64,000 bases of DNA. Origin: Pseudanabaena sp. SR411 (lineage in GTDB: Bacteria; Cyanobacteriota; Cyanobacteriia; Pseudanabaenales; Pseudanabaenaceae). The stretch lies in the NCBI RefSeq assembly GCF_002251945.1, contig NZ_NDHW01000184.1, positions 62,531-126,530 on the forward strand, written 5' to 3'. Position 1 is the stretch's first letter; each line of letters begins with the position of its first letter. Below the pieces are notes generated by a model. That model worked only from the letters and a program-made list of their open reading frames with translations, made no database searches and was not told the origin of the DNA. Below are positions 1 to 8,268 of this stretch, one piece after another. Made by a program: the position numbers and the translations under genes.

Positions 1-453
1 CTTGACCATATCTATGACCTCACCAACGGACAGCCCTACCTCACACAATTGATCGGCTTCCAACTTGTGCGACTATTTAACGACTATGTATTCGAGCAAG
101 GTAAACCCCGCGATCGCACCTTTACCATTGATGATGTCCGCACCATCTGCTCAGGCGAAAACTTTTTCACCACAGGCATTAACTACTTCAATGGAGTCTG
201 GCAACAAGCCTCTGAGGGAGCAAACCATCAGCAAGACATTCTCAAAGCCCTAGCCCATCATCCCCAAGGACTCACCGAATCAGAACTAATCTCACAAACT
301 AATCTACCTAGCGAAACTCTACAAGCCGCCCTCAAAACCCTCAAAGATCATGACGTAATCCACAGTCAAAAAACTAATGAGATTGTTAATTGGGCGATCG
401 CAGTCGAACTCTTGCGCACTTGGGTCGTTAAATACAAACTGAGTGATTACTGA
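1..453 (+). CDS. C-terminal part of an AAA/STAND-type ATPase (partial)
   Basis: The reading frame is open from the first base, so the gene starts outside the window and only its last 150 residues are visible. The fragment reads LTNGQPYLTQLIGFQLVRLF followed by a winged-helix-like stretch (residues about 70-145). This resembles the end of cyanobacterial 'AAA-like domain' proteins, in which an ATPase module is followed by a small helix-turn-helix. No Walker motifs are in the visible part, so the ATPase call rests on resemblance to the family tail. The stop codon TGA lies inside the left inverted repeat of the adjacent MITE-like element, so the natural C-terminus may have been changed by that insertion. 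Partner and substrate cannot be inferred. Confidence 0.6.
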   Translation, partial: LDHIYDLTNGQPYLTQLIGFQLVRLFNDYVFEQGKPRDRTFTIDDVRTICSGENFFTTGINYFNGVWQQASEGANHQQDILKALAHHPQGLTESELISQTNLPSETLQAALKTLKDHDVIHSQKTNEIVNWAIAVELLRTWVVKYKLSDY

Positions 454-600
454 TGTTACGTGGAACGAATATCGCCCTCACCCCCCAGCCCCCTCTCCCT
501 TAATGGGAGAGGGGGAGTAAAACTAATTTCTTGTTCCCCTCTCCCCTTTTGGGAGAGGGGCTAGGGGTGAGGGTCTTGAGAACTTCCACGTAACATCAGT
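449..600. mobile_element. 152-bp MITE-like element with 17-bp terminal inverted repeats
   Basis: The ends are perfect inverted repeats, ACTGATGTTACGTGGAA at 449-465 and its complement at 584-600. The core is C/G-rich (runs such as CCCCTCTCCC and GGGAGAGGGG) and has no reading frame. The trinucleotide TTA flanks both sides when the element is taken as starting at CTGATG, a possible 3-bp target duplication. It separates two convergent genes and supplies the stop codon of the upstream one. It may also fold as a bidirectional terminator. Confidence 0.7.
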
Positions 601-603
601 TAT

Positions 604-2034
604 TTAAGTTTTTTGCATGATTCTATTAGCTTCTCTCTCCCCACTCAATAAAGCACCATGCACAGTTCCTAAATATTTACCGTAGGTTGCTTCACCTGCG
701 AAAAACAAGCGATCGCCTATCGGTTCTGCCAAGCGATCGCAGTCTTGAATAGAACCATTGATCGAAAAAGTAGAGTAAGAACCATAGGCAAAAGGATCAT
801 TGTGCCATTGGGTTAATAATGTGGCGGTAGGTAACGGAATATCTTTGCCAAACATTGATCGCAAATCAGACATGATGTTCTGGATTGCCTCAGATTTAGG
901 CATTTGTGATAGCGATCGCGAAAAATCACCGCTAAACATAGCGGCTAAAATCGGCTGCTGAATATATTTCTGCCAGTTGTAAAATTCAACATAGCGATCG
1001 GGAATATTGCCATTGATATAAGCCATCGTGTGAGGTTGTGATGGCCAAAACTGTTGAGGAAATTTTAATACTAATCTATTTAAAGCGCCCATACCCAATC
1101 GTTCAATTGCTGCTAACTTCTCTTCGGGCAATGCTGGTGAGAACTTAATAGAACCCCGTTTCAGTACACCCAATGGAACCGTAACAATCACCTGCGAACC
1201 ACTAAAAGCTCCGCGATCGGTGGTCACTTTTACGCCAGTATCATCGTAGGCAATCTGCTGTACAAGATGTTTAGTCCGAATATCTAAATCTTTGGATAGA
1301 GCCTGTACAAGCTGGATATAGCCTTGCGGAAAAACTACATCTGCTCCTGTAAATTCTGAATCTTCCTCAAAACCCTTGATTCCTAAATTCGCAATATCTT
1401 CTCCCACTTCACTCTCAATCGTCGAAGATAGAGTTGCCCGAAAACCCTTAAGAGTAATTCCTGTAATTTCTTCTGATTCAATTATTTGTTGAGCAATATC
1501 AGCTAGAGTAATCTGCTGCGATGATCCAGCGTTATTCTTTAACTCAGCAACCCTATCTGTAAAGGCTTGAAAGGCTTTGCTGATCATGCGTTCTTCTGAT
1601 TTGCTTAGGAGTTGATCGACACCTTTATAATTCCATTGTGATTCGAGATCAGAGACCACAGTCTGAATCCCAAATTTTTTGACTAATGGCGAGATTGGAT
1701 TACCATCAATGGTGTGAATCCATGCAGCACCGAGATCTAAAGGAAACCCTAACGAATTATCTGTCCAAATTCTGCCGCCAATGCGATCGCGTCCTTCTAG
1801 AATAATTACTCGATATCCTTGAGCCTGTAATTTGCTTGCCGCCGTGATACCTGCAATCCCTGCTCCTATGACAATGATCTGTTCATTATCTTCACTATCG
1901 TCTGGCGATGGCTTAGCTGATAGATTGTCAGACTTACTAAATGCATTTCCACAGCCGCAGAGCCAACTTGTTGCCCCTGCGTAGGTTAAGTTGCGAGCCT
2001 GAAGTAAAAATTTTCGACGATTATATTTATCCAT
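604..2034 (-). CDS. FAD-dependent amine oxidase (flavin monoamine oxidase family), exported
   Basis: This is an oxidative deaminase of amines or amino acids by family resemblance; the substrate is unknown. An N-terminal Tat-type motif NRRKFLL is followed by a hydrophobic stretch ending in LCGC, so the protein is probably exported folded with its FAD and may be lipidated. The dinucleotide-binding motif VIGAGIAGITAASKL lies near residues 53-67, followed by the family motif GRDRIGGRIWT. The C-terminal FAD-contact segment is RLFFAGEATYGKYLGTVHGA. The length (about 476 residues) is normal for the family. The ATG at 2034 puts the twin arginine at positions 6-7; an in-frame GTG at 2052 would add six residues. 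It is a single gene, convergent with the upstream ATPase. Confidence 0.85.
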   Translation of the reverse strand: MDKYNRRKFLLQARNLTYAGATSWLCGCGNAFSKSDNLSAKPSPDDSEDNEQIIVIGAGIAGITAASKLQAQGYRVIILEGRDRIGGRIWTDNSLGFPLDLGAAWIHTIDGNPISPLVKKFGIQTVVSDLESQWNYKGVDQLLSKSEERMISKAFQAFTDRVAELKNNAGSSQQITLADIAQQIIESEEITGITLKGFRATLSSTIESEVGEDIANLGIKGFEEDSEFTGADVVFPQGYIQLVQALSKDLDIRTKHLVQQIAYDDTGVKVTTDRGAFSGSQVIVTVPLGVLKRGSIKFSPALPEEKLAAIERLGMGALNRLVLKFPQQFWPSQPHTMAYINGNIPDRYVEFYNWQKYIQQPILAAMFSGDFSRSLSQMPKSEAIQNIMSDLRSMFGKDIPLPTATLLTQWHNDPFAYGSYSTFSINGSIQDCDRLAEPIGDRLFFAGEATYGKYLGTVHGALLSGEREANRIMQKT

Positions 2035-2059
2035 AAAAAATTTGATTACCACCTACCTT

Positions 2060-2385
2060 AGAGCGCGTTTGAGAAGTTTTACCCCCTCTAACTCCCCCTT
2101 TACAAGGGGGAGAATTTAAGTTTCCCACCTTTGCAAGCTACCGTGTACACACAAGTGTAACTGTCTACGTTTCGGTTTATCTAAGCCCCCTAAATCCCCC
2201 AATTTTGGGGGACTTTGAAAGAATTTTATTTTCTTGTTCCCCCAGAATTGGGGGCTAGGGGGCGATTAATTGTTGACTTGACTGGGTTTTACGACTTGTG
2301 TGTACACGGTAGCCTTTGCAAGGGGGGATTAAGGGGGGTAAAAGCAGAAATTTATGCTAAATACGAGACTTCTCAAACACACTCT
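2060..2385. repeat. Nested repeat: outer inverted-repeat element interrupted by a 175-bp MITE
   Basis: The outer ends are AGAGCGCGTTTGAGAAGT (2060-2077) and, inverted, ACTTCTCAAACACACTCT (2368-2385), matching at 16 of 18 positions. Removing the inner MITE and one copy of its target duplication leaves about 140 bp of C-run/G-run sequence that would fold into a hairpin. The element fills most of the gap between the amine oxidase and glmS. Apart from the glmS-proximal hairpin nothing else is recognisable there, and an open frame inside it looks accidental. Confidence 0.6.
2138..2312. mobile_element. 175-bp MITE, copy 1, with target-site duplication
   Basis: Terminal inverted repeats CTACCGTGTACACACAAG and CTTGTGTGTACACGGTAG are perfect. 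The element is flanked by the direct repeat CTTTGCAAG (2129-2137 and 2314-2322; the repeat can be read one base longer). The core has no coding potential. A second copy of exactly the same length and nearly the same sequence lies at 55391-55565. The target CTTTGCAAG is itself a palindrome of form CTTNNNAAG between a C run and a G run. Confidence 0.88.
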
Positions 2386-2389
2386 TACT

Positions 2390-2436
2390 CGAATAGATAA
2401 AAGGGCGGAGCTTTGCGCCGCCCTTTTATCTATTCG
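2390..2436. terminator. 19-bp-arm hairpin overlapping the glmS stop codon
   Basis: The arms CGAATAGATAAAAGGGCGG and its exact complement enclose a 9-nt loop. The right arm contains the glmS stop codon, so the hairpin begins within the last codons of the gene. Confidence 0.7.
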
Positions 2437-4313
2437 ACTGTGACAGACTTAGCGAGATTTCGGGGTTGATCGACATCTAAGCCACGATGCGCCGCCACAT
2501 GGTAGGACAGCAATTGCAAAGGAATCACAGTGAGAATTGGCGAAAAAATCTCATCAACCACAGGAATTGGCAAAATGTAATCAAATACCTCATGTGCCGC
2601 AGGATCGTCGAGTGGTGCAACTCCAATTAGTTTTGCGTCTCTAGCCTTTGCCTCTTGAGAATTTGAGAGAACCTTCTCATATACAGCCCCAGGGGTGGCG
2701 ATCGCCACAACAGGCACATCTTCATCCAGCAATGCGATCGGTCCATGCTTCATTTCACCTGCGGGATAGCCTTCAGCATGAATGTAGCTGATTTCTTTAA
2801 GTTTGAGCGCACCTTCGAGGGCGATCGGGAAGTTAATCCCACGACCTAAGAAAATAAAATCCTTAGTATGGGTAAACTGACGGGACAGATCTTCAATGTA
2901 ACGTTCTTGGCTTTCAAGAATCCGTTCCATATAGGCGGGGAGTTGTCGCAATCCTTCGATGATTTCTTGAGCTTTATCTTCAGTTAATGTACCTTTGGTA
3001 ATACCAAATTCTAAAGCTAGTAAATAGAAAATTAGCAGTTGAGCCACAAAGGTTTTCGTCGCGGCTACACCAATTTCAATTCCTGCTTGGGTATCAATCA
3101 CCGCATCAGAAATTCGTCCAATCGAACTTTCCACACGATTAGTAATACCGAGACAGCGATCACCTCTTGATTTGGCAAGTTCTAAAGCTGCTAATGTATC
3201 CGCCGTTTCGCCCGATTGAGTCACGCCGATGACAAGGGTATTCTTTAAAGAAGGAGGTGGCGAATAGCGATATTCTGAAGCATACTGGACGCTAGTAGGA
3301 ACACCCGCAAGCTGTTCTAGTAGATACTTCCCAACTAAGGAAGCGTGCCAACTAGTTCCACAAGCAATAATTTCCACCCGTTCAATCTGGTCAATAAAAC
3401 CAGTTGGCAAACCTAGCTGAATCCAATTGTTTTCACTGATGTAACTAGCTAATCCTGCACGAAACACCCCTGGTTGCTCATAGATTTCCTTGAGCATGTA
3501 GTGCTTAAAGCCCTGTTTCTCCACCATTGTCGGATTCCAGTTCAGAGTCTGGGGTGTACGTCGGAGGCGATCGCCTTTGGCGTTATAGACCTGCACCGAT
3601 TCTCTAGTTAGTCGCGCAATTTCACCATTCTCTAAGGGAATAACGGTGCGGGTATAGGCTACTAACGCAGGGGTATCGGAAGCACAGAAGTTCTCATCTT
3701 TACCAATCCCAATCACAAGGGGAGCCTGTTGACGCACAACCACTAATTCGTCGGGATAGTCAGCATGGATAACGGCGATCGCATAGGCTCCTTGCAATTT
3801 TCCAACCGTTAGTCGCACTGCTTCAAACAGTACTGAAGGCGACTTGTCAGGAATAATATTGCCTTGCTTCTCTAATTGTGAGAGAAATTCCGCAATCATA
3901 TGGGGAATTACTTCTGTATCTGTTTCACTGACAAAAATATGACCCAGTGCTTTTAAATCAGTTCGCAGCAGGTGATAGTTCTCCACAATCCCATTTTGGA
4001 CAACCGCAAGGTTACCCATTGTATTGGTATGGGGATGGGCGTTATGTTCTTCAGGTTTGCCGTGAGTTGCCCAGCGTGTGTGACCAATGCCAATTGGTGC
4101 TAGAGGTGCGGTATCTGCATTTAATTTTTCTTCGAGTTGGATGAGCTTACCCTTGGCTCTGACCCGATGCAAACTGCGATCGGCTGGGCGATCAAGTAAG
4201 GGAATTGTGGCTACGCCTGCGGAGTCGTAGCCGCGATATTCGAGTTTGCGTAACCCTGAGATTAAAACTTCATTTGCCGAGCGATGTCCGATGTAGCCAA
4301 CAATTCCACACAT
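2430..4313 (-). CDS. glmS: Glutamine--fructose-6-phosphate aminotransferase (isomerizing)
   Basis: Makes glucosamine-6-phosphate from fructose-6-phosphate and glutamine, the first step towards UDP-GlcNAc for peptidoglycan and lipopolysaccharide; cytoplasmic. The protein begins MCGIVGYIGHRSA, so Cys2 is the glutaminase nucleophile once Met is removed. GHTRWATHG and the AHPHTN segment belong to the class II glutamine amidotransferase domain (about residues 1-230). Two SIS sugar-isomerase domains follow, with GTSWHASLV and VTQSGETADTLAAL in the first and EGYPAGEMKHGPIALLDE in the second. The C-terminal signature DQPRNLAKSVTVE is intact. At 627 residues it has the usual length. The ATG is fixed by the Cys2 requirement. 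No glmS ribozyme was recognised upstream. Confidence 0.97.
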   Translation of the reverse strand: MCGIVGYIGHRSANEVLISGLRKLEYRGYDSAGVATIPLLDRPADRSLHRVRAKGKLIQLEEKLNADTAPLAPIGIGHTRWATHGKPEEHNAHPHTNTMGNLAVVQNGIVENYHLLRTDLKALGHIFVSETDTEVIPHMIAEFLSQLEKQGNIIPDKSPSVLFEAVRLTVGKLQGAYAIAVIHADYPDELVVVRQQAPLVIGIGKDENFCASDTPALVAYTRTVIPLENGEIARLTRESVQVYNAKGDRLRRTPQTLNWNPTMVEKQGFKHYMLKEIYEQPGVFRAGLASYISENNWIQLGLPTGFIDQIERVEIIACGTSWHASLVGKYLLEQLAGVPTSVQYASEYRYSPPPSLKNTLVIGVTQSGETADTLAALELAKSRGDRCLGITNRVESSIGRISDAVIDTQAGIEIGVAATKTFVAQLLIFYLLALEFGITKGTLTEDKAQEIIEGLRQLPAYMERILESQERYIEDLSRQFTHTKDFIFLGRGINFPIALEGALKLKEISYIHAEGYPAGEMKHGPIALLDEDVPVVAIATPGAVYEKVLSNSQEAKARDAKLIGVAPLDDPAAHEVFDYILPIPVVDEIFSPILTVIPLQLLSYHVAAHRGLDVDQPRNLAKSVTVE

Positions 4314-4342
4314 AATGCTTAGTTACAAATATCTAAAATTTC

Positions 4343-4383
4343 AGTGATTAATTTTTGGTGCAAAGCACCAAAAATTAATCACT
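4343..4383. repeat. Perfect 19-bp-arm hairpin, loop AAA
   Basis: The left arm AGTGATTAATTTTTGGTGC, the loop AAA and the exact complement lie just upstream of glmS. The apex is GTGCAAAGCAC, of the type found throughout the window's gaps. Confidence 0.7.
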
Positions 4384-4434
4384 AACAAACTGTCTGTATT
4401 TAACCACGCGAAGTTCCTGCTGACTAACCTGACA

Positions 4435-4477
4435 CATAGAAAGAAAAAACTCGCTCAGCGAGTTTTTTCTTTCTATG
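4435..4477. repeat. Perfect 21-bp-arm hairpin with a 1-nt loop
   Basis: The arm at 4435-4455 (core GAAAAAACTCGCT) is followed by one unpaired C and the exact complement at 4457-4477. It lies between the small membrane-protein gene and glmS and is a probable terminator for the former. Confidence 0.7.
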
Positions 4478-4478
4478 C

Positions 4479-4507
4479 AAATAAGGGGCGCAAAGCGCCC
4501 CTTATTT
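4479..4507. terminator. Hairpin immediately after the small membrane-protein gene
   Basis: AAATAAGGGGCGC, loop AAA and the exact complement end three bases from the stop of the minus-strand gene at 4510. It is GC-rich at the tip and A/T-rich at the base, as expected for a rho-independent terminator that works in both directions. Confidence 0.7.
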
Positions 4508-4509
4508 CG

Positions 4510-5010
4510 TTAATATCCTAAACTTTCGTTGTTTTTATCTTTCGGTAGCTCAGACACATTAGACGGAACTTCACGCTTGGGGCGCAGAGGAGCCGCTTGC
4601 AAAAAAATTGATTTCTCAGGACTCTCGCGCACTAGATCCCCAGGTTTCTTTTGAATTGATTGCAGCATCTCGTTATCAAAAGAACCTGCCGCATTAGTTA
4701 ATTGTCTTTCTTGGCGCTTAAGTAGTTCGAGCTTTTTATATTGTTGATTCCATTGCTCTTGGGCATACACAGTCCAGCCGTAGATGACAAATACCGAAAT
4801 CGTGAGTAAAACAGTTGCGGCGATCGAAAGTTTTTGCGTAGTCATCAAAACTCGCAACCACAGAGGCAAAGGAAACGAGTTAGTCTTTGGCAGCCGCTTG
4901 ACGTTGCGATTATTGGCTGGCTGACGACTCGCTTGCCCTCGTTTGCTCTTGCGATCGAGAGGCTGAGGAGATCTTTGTGGTTCAGGGCTTCTCGCTCTGC
5001 TAGCTGTCAT
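4510..5010 (-). CDS. Small bitopic membrane protein of unknown function, FtsL/FtsB-like topology
   Basis: Not assigned to a named family. From the ATG at 5010 the protein has about 166 residues. It has a strongly basic, Pro/Arg-rich cytoplasmic N-terminus, one membrane segment (KLSIAATVLLTISVFVIYGW), a short helical stretch rich in Gln/Lys/Glu (EQWNQQYKKLELLKRQERQL) and a polar tail. This layout resembles the cell-division proteins FtsL/FtsB, but the sequence does not allow that call. A TTG at 5034 would add eight residues (MSERRVKK). The ATG is preferred because AGAAGAG lies about eight bases upstream. The gene stands alone between hairpins. Confidence 0.6.
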   Translation of the reverse strand: MTASRARSPEPQRSPQPLDRKSKRGQASRQPANNRNVKRLPKTNSFPLPLWLRVLMTTQKLSIAATVLLTISVFVIYGWTVYAQEQWNQQYKKLELLKRQERQLTNAAGSFDNEMLQSIQKKPGDLVRESPEKSIFLQAAPLRPKREVPSNVSELPKDKNNESLGY

Positions 5011-5248
5011 TTTTTTAACTCTTCTTTCACTCAAGATTCACCACTGCTACTTGTAGCACTTTCAGGGAGAAATTACCAAGTAGTTTTGAACATTTTGGGA
5101 TTTATTTACTTTTTAATAAAAATATTGCTTTGCAAGATCTTTATTAAGCAGCTAGACATAATTAGCAAGAATAGATGCAAAACCTATGGTGAACATGCAG
5201 CGATCGCGACAGGTTTTGAGGCTTGATGTCTAATTGTGTCTAGAACCT

Positions 5249-5353
5249 TACAGCAAATACCGATTATACGAACCACAAGAGATTTCTTGAAAGGGTTGCT
5301 TCGCAACCCTTTCAAGAAATCTCTTGGATTGGGTTTGAGCGCAAATCGCTGTA
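5249..5353. repeat. 105-bp palindromic element, family A, copy 1
   Basis: The ends are TACAGC and GCTGTA. A perfect hairpin with 24-bp arms (CAAGAGATTTCTTGAAAGGG and onward, 5276-5299) and loop TTC sits inside conserved flanks ACGAACCA on the left and GGGTTTGAGCGCAAA on the right. Two more copies of exactly 105 bp occur at 42376 and 60269. Around it, 5011-5385 holds no gene that I can recognise. Confidence 0.8.
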
Positions 5354-5385
5354 GCAAATAATTTCAGACTCTAGAATTATAGTGG

Positions 5386-6021
5386 TCATTGATTTTTTGG
5401 CAACAAGAATTTAACAGAAATCCGATCGCCTTCTTTTAAACCAAGTTCTTGGGTCAGCCCAGCCCTTACTTCAATCACATTATCAGCGACGACACCGCCC
5501 TCAGGATAAATTGGACAGGGATCGCTTTGGCAAGTCGTCGCATTGCGGGCGATCGCTTTCACTTCACCATCAAGTAAGAAAATAATATCGAGGGGTGAAG
5601 GTGTATTTTTCATCCAAAAGGCGGTAGGACGCGCAGGCGTAAAGGGAAATAACATACCGCGATCGTCAGGTAATGGGGGACGAAACATTAATCCTTTTTC
5701 CTGTTCCTTGAAAGTACTGGCTACCTCTAACTGAATTTCGCGTCCCGCAATTGTAGCTGTGGCAGTAATTGGCAAGTATTGAGCCAGTTCAGAGACTGGT
5801 TTGGGTTTAGTTTGTGGTGCAATCGTCTGAGGAGCAGAGGATGATGTCGCAGGAGTTGCTGACGGAGTAGAGGGTTTAGGCACTTCGGTAGCAGCAGGCG
5901 CACAACCCATTAGACAAAGGCTTAGGCTAAACGTACATAGCTTTATACAAAGTATTTGGATCGAACGAGGATTAGGTGTGTCACAATTTCTAGAAGTATC
6001 GCCAGTCATATTGCCAGTCAT
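5386..6021 (-). CDS. DUF192 family lipoprotein
   Basis: A DUF192 protein of unknown biochemical function. The N-terminal hydrophobic segment ends in the lipobox LMGC, so it is probably a lipoprotein. A Pro/Thr/Ser-rich linker (about residues 44-75) follows, then the DUF192 domain with the family-typical stretches EKGLMFRPPLPDDRGMLFPF, AFWMKNTPSPLDIIFL and CPIYPEGGVVADNVIEVRAG. Two in-frame ATGs (6021 and 6009) are possible. Neither has a convincing ribosome-binding site. The divergent GH57 gene starts only three bases beyond 6021. Confidence 0.82.
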   Translation of the reverse strand: MTGNMTGDTSRNCDTPNPRSIQILCIKLCTFSLSLCLMGCAPAATEVPKPSTPSATPATSSSAPQTIAPQTKPKPVSELAQYLPITATATIAGREIQLEVASTFKEQEKGLMFRPPLPDDRGMLFPFTPARPTAFWMKNTPSPLDIIFLLDGEVKAIARNATTCQSDPCPIYPEGGVVADNVIEVRAGLTQELGLKEGDRISVKFLLPKNQ

Positions 6022-6024
6022 CCT

Positions 6025-8244
6025 ATGTCATATCCTCTACATATCGCATTTATCTGGCACCAACATCAACCTCTCTACAAAAGCGCGATCGCAGGCAAAT
6101 ATCATTTGCCTTGGGTGAGGTTGCATGGCGTAAAAGATTACTTAGATCTGGCGTTGATGTTGTCAAGATATCCAAAACTACATCAAACGATCAATCTAGT
6201 GCCATCTCTTATTTTACAACTGCAAGATTATGTTGAGGGGAAAGCATTTGATCCTTATTTAGCATTGACCCTTACTCCAGTGGATACGCTAACGCGATCG
6301 CAAAAGCATTTCATCGTTGAGCATTTCTTTGATGCCAATCATCAGACGATGATTGAGCCATATCATCGTTATGCTGACTTGTTAGCACAAAGGCAAGCCT
6401 ATGGGATTGAGTGGTGTGTTAATAATTGGCTAGCACCAGATTTTAGCGACTTACTGGCTTGGCACAACTTGGCTTGGATTGATCCCCTATTTCGCGAAGC
6501 AGATCCTGAAATTGCGGAATGGTACGATCGCGGCAAAGATTTTACCCTTGCCGATCGCCAAAGAATTTATAGCAAGCAGCGTGAGATTATTTCGCGGATT
6601 TTGCCACAGCATCGGCTCATGCAAAAAACTGGACAACTAGAAATCACGACTACACCTTACACGCACCCGATTATGCCGCTTTTGGCAGATACACAAGCAG
6701 GACGGATCGCCGTGCCGCAAATGTATCTGCCCAATCATCGCTTTCGTCATGAACCAGACATTACCTTGCATCTCGAAAAAGCCAAGGAAGTCTACCGCCA
6801 ACACTTTAGCTGCGATCCTAGAGGTTTATGGCCCTCAGAGCAGTCCGTCAGCCCCGCCATCTTGCCCCATGTTTCTAAGCAGGGCTTCTCGTGGTTATGC
6901 TCTGATGAAGGCGTATTAGGTTGGAGTCTCGGACATTATTTCCGTCGAGATGAGCGTGGCGCGATCGACGCGCCGCACCTGCTATACCAACCCTATCGCC
7001 TTGAAACTATTCACGGTGACTTGGCTATTATTTTTCGCGATCGTCTACTTTCTGACTTGATTGGTTTTAGCTACGGAGCCTTGTTGCCCCAAGCTGCTAG
7101 TGACGACCTCTGCGATCGCCTAATGACAATTCAAAAGCAGCAAAATGAATACTTAGCCGAGCATCCTGAAGGTCATCCTTGGCTAGTGACGATCGCCCTT
7201 GACGGTGAAAATTGTTGGGAATTTTATCCTCAAGATGGCAATCCTTTCTTGCAGACGCTTTACGAAAATCTGTCTAACAATGAAAATCTGAAATTGGTCA
7301 CACCATCGGAATATTTAGCCCAATTTCCGCCGATCGATAAAATTCCACCGCATCAGTTGCATAGTGGTTCATGGATTGACTCTAGCTTCACGACATGGAT
7401 TGGTGATCCTGTTAAAAATCGTGCTTGGGAATTGCTTGCTGAAGCGCGACAGGTCTTGGCAGATCACCCTGAAGCGACACCAGAGAATAATCCTGAAGCA
7501 TGGGAAAGTCTTATGGCTGCTGAAGGCTCAGATTGGTTTTGGTGGTTTGGTGAAGGGCATAGCTCCAACGATGACGCAATGTTTGATCGCCTATTTCGTG
7601 AACATTTACAGGTGATTTATCGCGCCCTCAATGAGCCAGTCCCCCATGCTTTGCTCTATCCCCTTGAGCCGCACGATGTATCTACGAGCGATCGTCCTAC
7701 GGGCTTAATTGAGCCGATGATTAATGGTCGATTTGAAAGTGATGACTGGCAAGGTGCTGGCAAAATCGAAATTAGTGGGGCGCGGGGGGCGATGCACCAA
7801 AATACACCTGTCAAGCGTCTATGGTATGGTTATGATCATTTTTATTGCTACTTACGCCTAGAATTTAGTAATCTAGAGAGCATCGCCCAAAGTAAACTAC
7901 ACTTGTTATGGTTTTATCCTAGTCGGATTCATCCCAACAGTCCTGTGGAACTTCTTGATATGCCTGACGTATCGCCGCTAAATTATTTGTTTCGCCATCA
8001 TCTAGCGATCGATTTTGCTGATAAGTCAGTCAAACTTCAAGAATCTACAGAAAAATTTCAATGGGAAACCATCGCAACTCATACGAAAATAGGCTTTGAG
8101 CAATGTCTAGAAGTTGCTATACCTTGGAGCGATTTGGCAGTTAAGCCCCAGTCTGTGGCACGGCTGGTGATCCTGCTCAGCCAAAAAGAGCATTTTCAGA
8201 TGTCTCTACCCGAATATACGATTATTCCTATTGAAGTACCTTAG
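6025..8244 (+). CDS. Glycoside hydrolase family 57 protein (alpha-amylase/amylopullulanase type)
   Basis: An alpha-glucan-acting enzyme by family; it probably works on glycogen or maltodextrin in the cytoplasm, as no signal peptide is present. The start MSYPLHIAFIWHQHQPLY carries the first family motif (HQHQP), so the ATG at 6025 is preferred over an upstream in-frame start that would overlap the divergent gene. GLWPSEQSVSP contains the candidate nucleophile Glu272, and ALDGENCWEFY contains the candidate acid/base Asp393; these assignments follow the family motif order and are inferred. The C-terminal 150 residues form a beta-rich domain. At about 739 residues it is longer than minimal GH57 enzymes. 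The ComFB gene follows by 24 bases, possibly in the same transcript. Confidence 0.88.
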   Translation: MSYPLHIAFIWHQHQPLYKSAIAGKYHLPWVRLHGVKDYLDLALMLSRYPKLHQTINLVPSLILQLQDYVEGKAFDPYLALTLTPVDTLTRSQKHFIVEHFFDANHQTMIEPYHRYADLLAQRQAYGIEWCVNNWLAPDFSDLLAWHNLAWIDPLFREADPEIAEWYDRGKDFTLADRQRIYSKQREIISRILPQHRLMQKTGQLEITTTPYTHPIMPLLADTQAGRIAVPQMYLPNHRFRHEPDITLHLEKAKEVYRQHFSCDPRGLWPSEQSVSPAILPHVSKQGFSWLCSDEGVLGWSLGHYFRRDERGAIDAPHLLYQPYRLETIHGDLAIIFRDRLLSDLIGFSYGALLPQAASDDLCDRLMTIQKQQNEYLAEHPEGHPWLVTIALDGENCWEFYPQDGNPFLQTLYENLSNNENLKLVTPSEYLAQFPPIDKIPPHQLHSGSWIDSSFTTWIGDPVKNRAWELLAEARQVLADHPEATPENNPEAWESLMAAEGSDWFWWFGEGHSSNDDAMFDRLFREHLQVIYRALNEPVPHALLYPLEPHDVSTSDRPTGLIEPMINGRFESDDWQGAGKIEISGARGAMHQNTPVKRLWYGYDHFYCYLRLEFSNLESIAQSKLHLLWFYPSRIHPNSPVELLDMPDVSPLNYLFRHHLAIDFADKSVKLQESTEKFQWETIATHTKIGFEQCLEVAIPWSDLAVKPQSVARLVILLSQKEHFQMSLPEYTIIPIEVP

Positions 8245-8268
8245 TGTTGCGTTATTAAAGAGATAACA

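Noticed and set aside
2215..2400. 61-codon open frame starting MKEFYFLVPPELG
   Set aside because: It lies across the 175-bp MITE and the outer repeat; the second MITE copy does not keep the frame as a gene, and there is no ribosome-binding site.
4314..4509. Possible glmS ribozyme or riboswitch upstream of glmS
   Set aside because: The gap consists of three simple hairpins; no ribozyme core was recognisable, and the glmS ribozyme is a feature of Firmicutes.
4834..5226. 130-codon frame on the plus strand opposite the small membrane protein
   Set aside because: It begins inside the opposite gene and its end is A/T-rich intergenic sequence; the composition is not protein-like.
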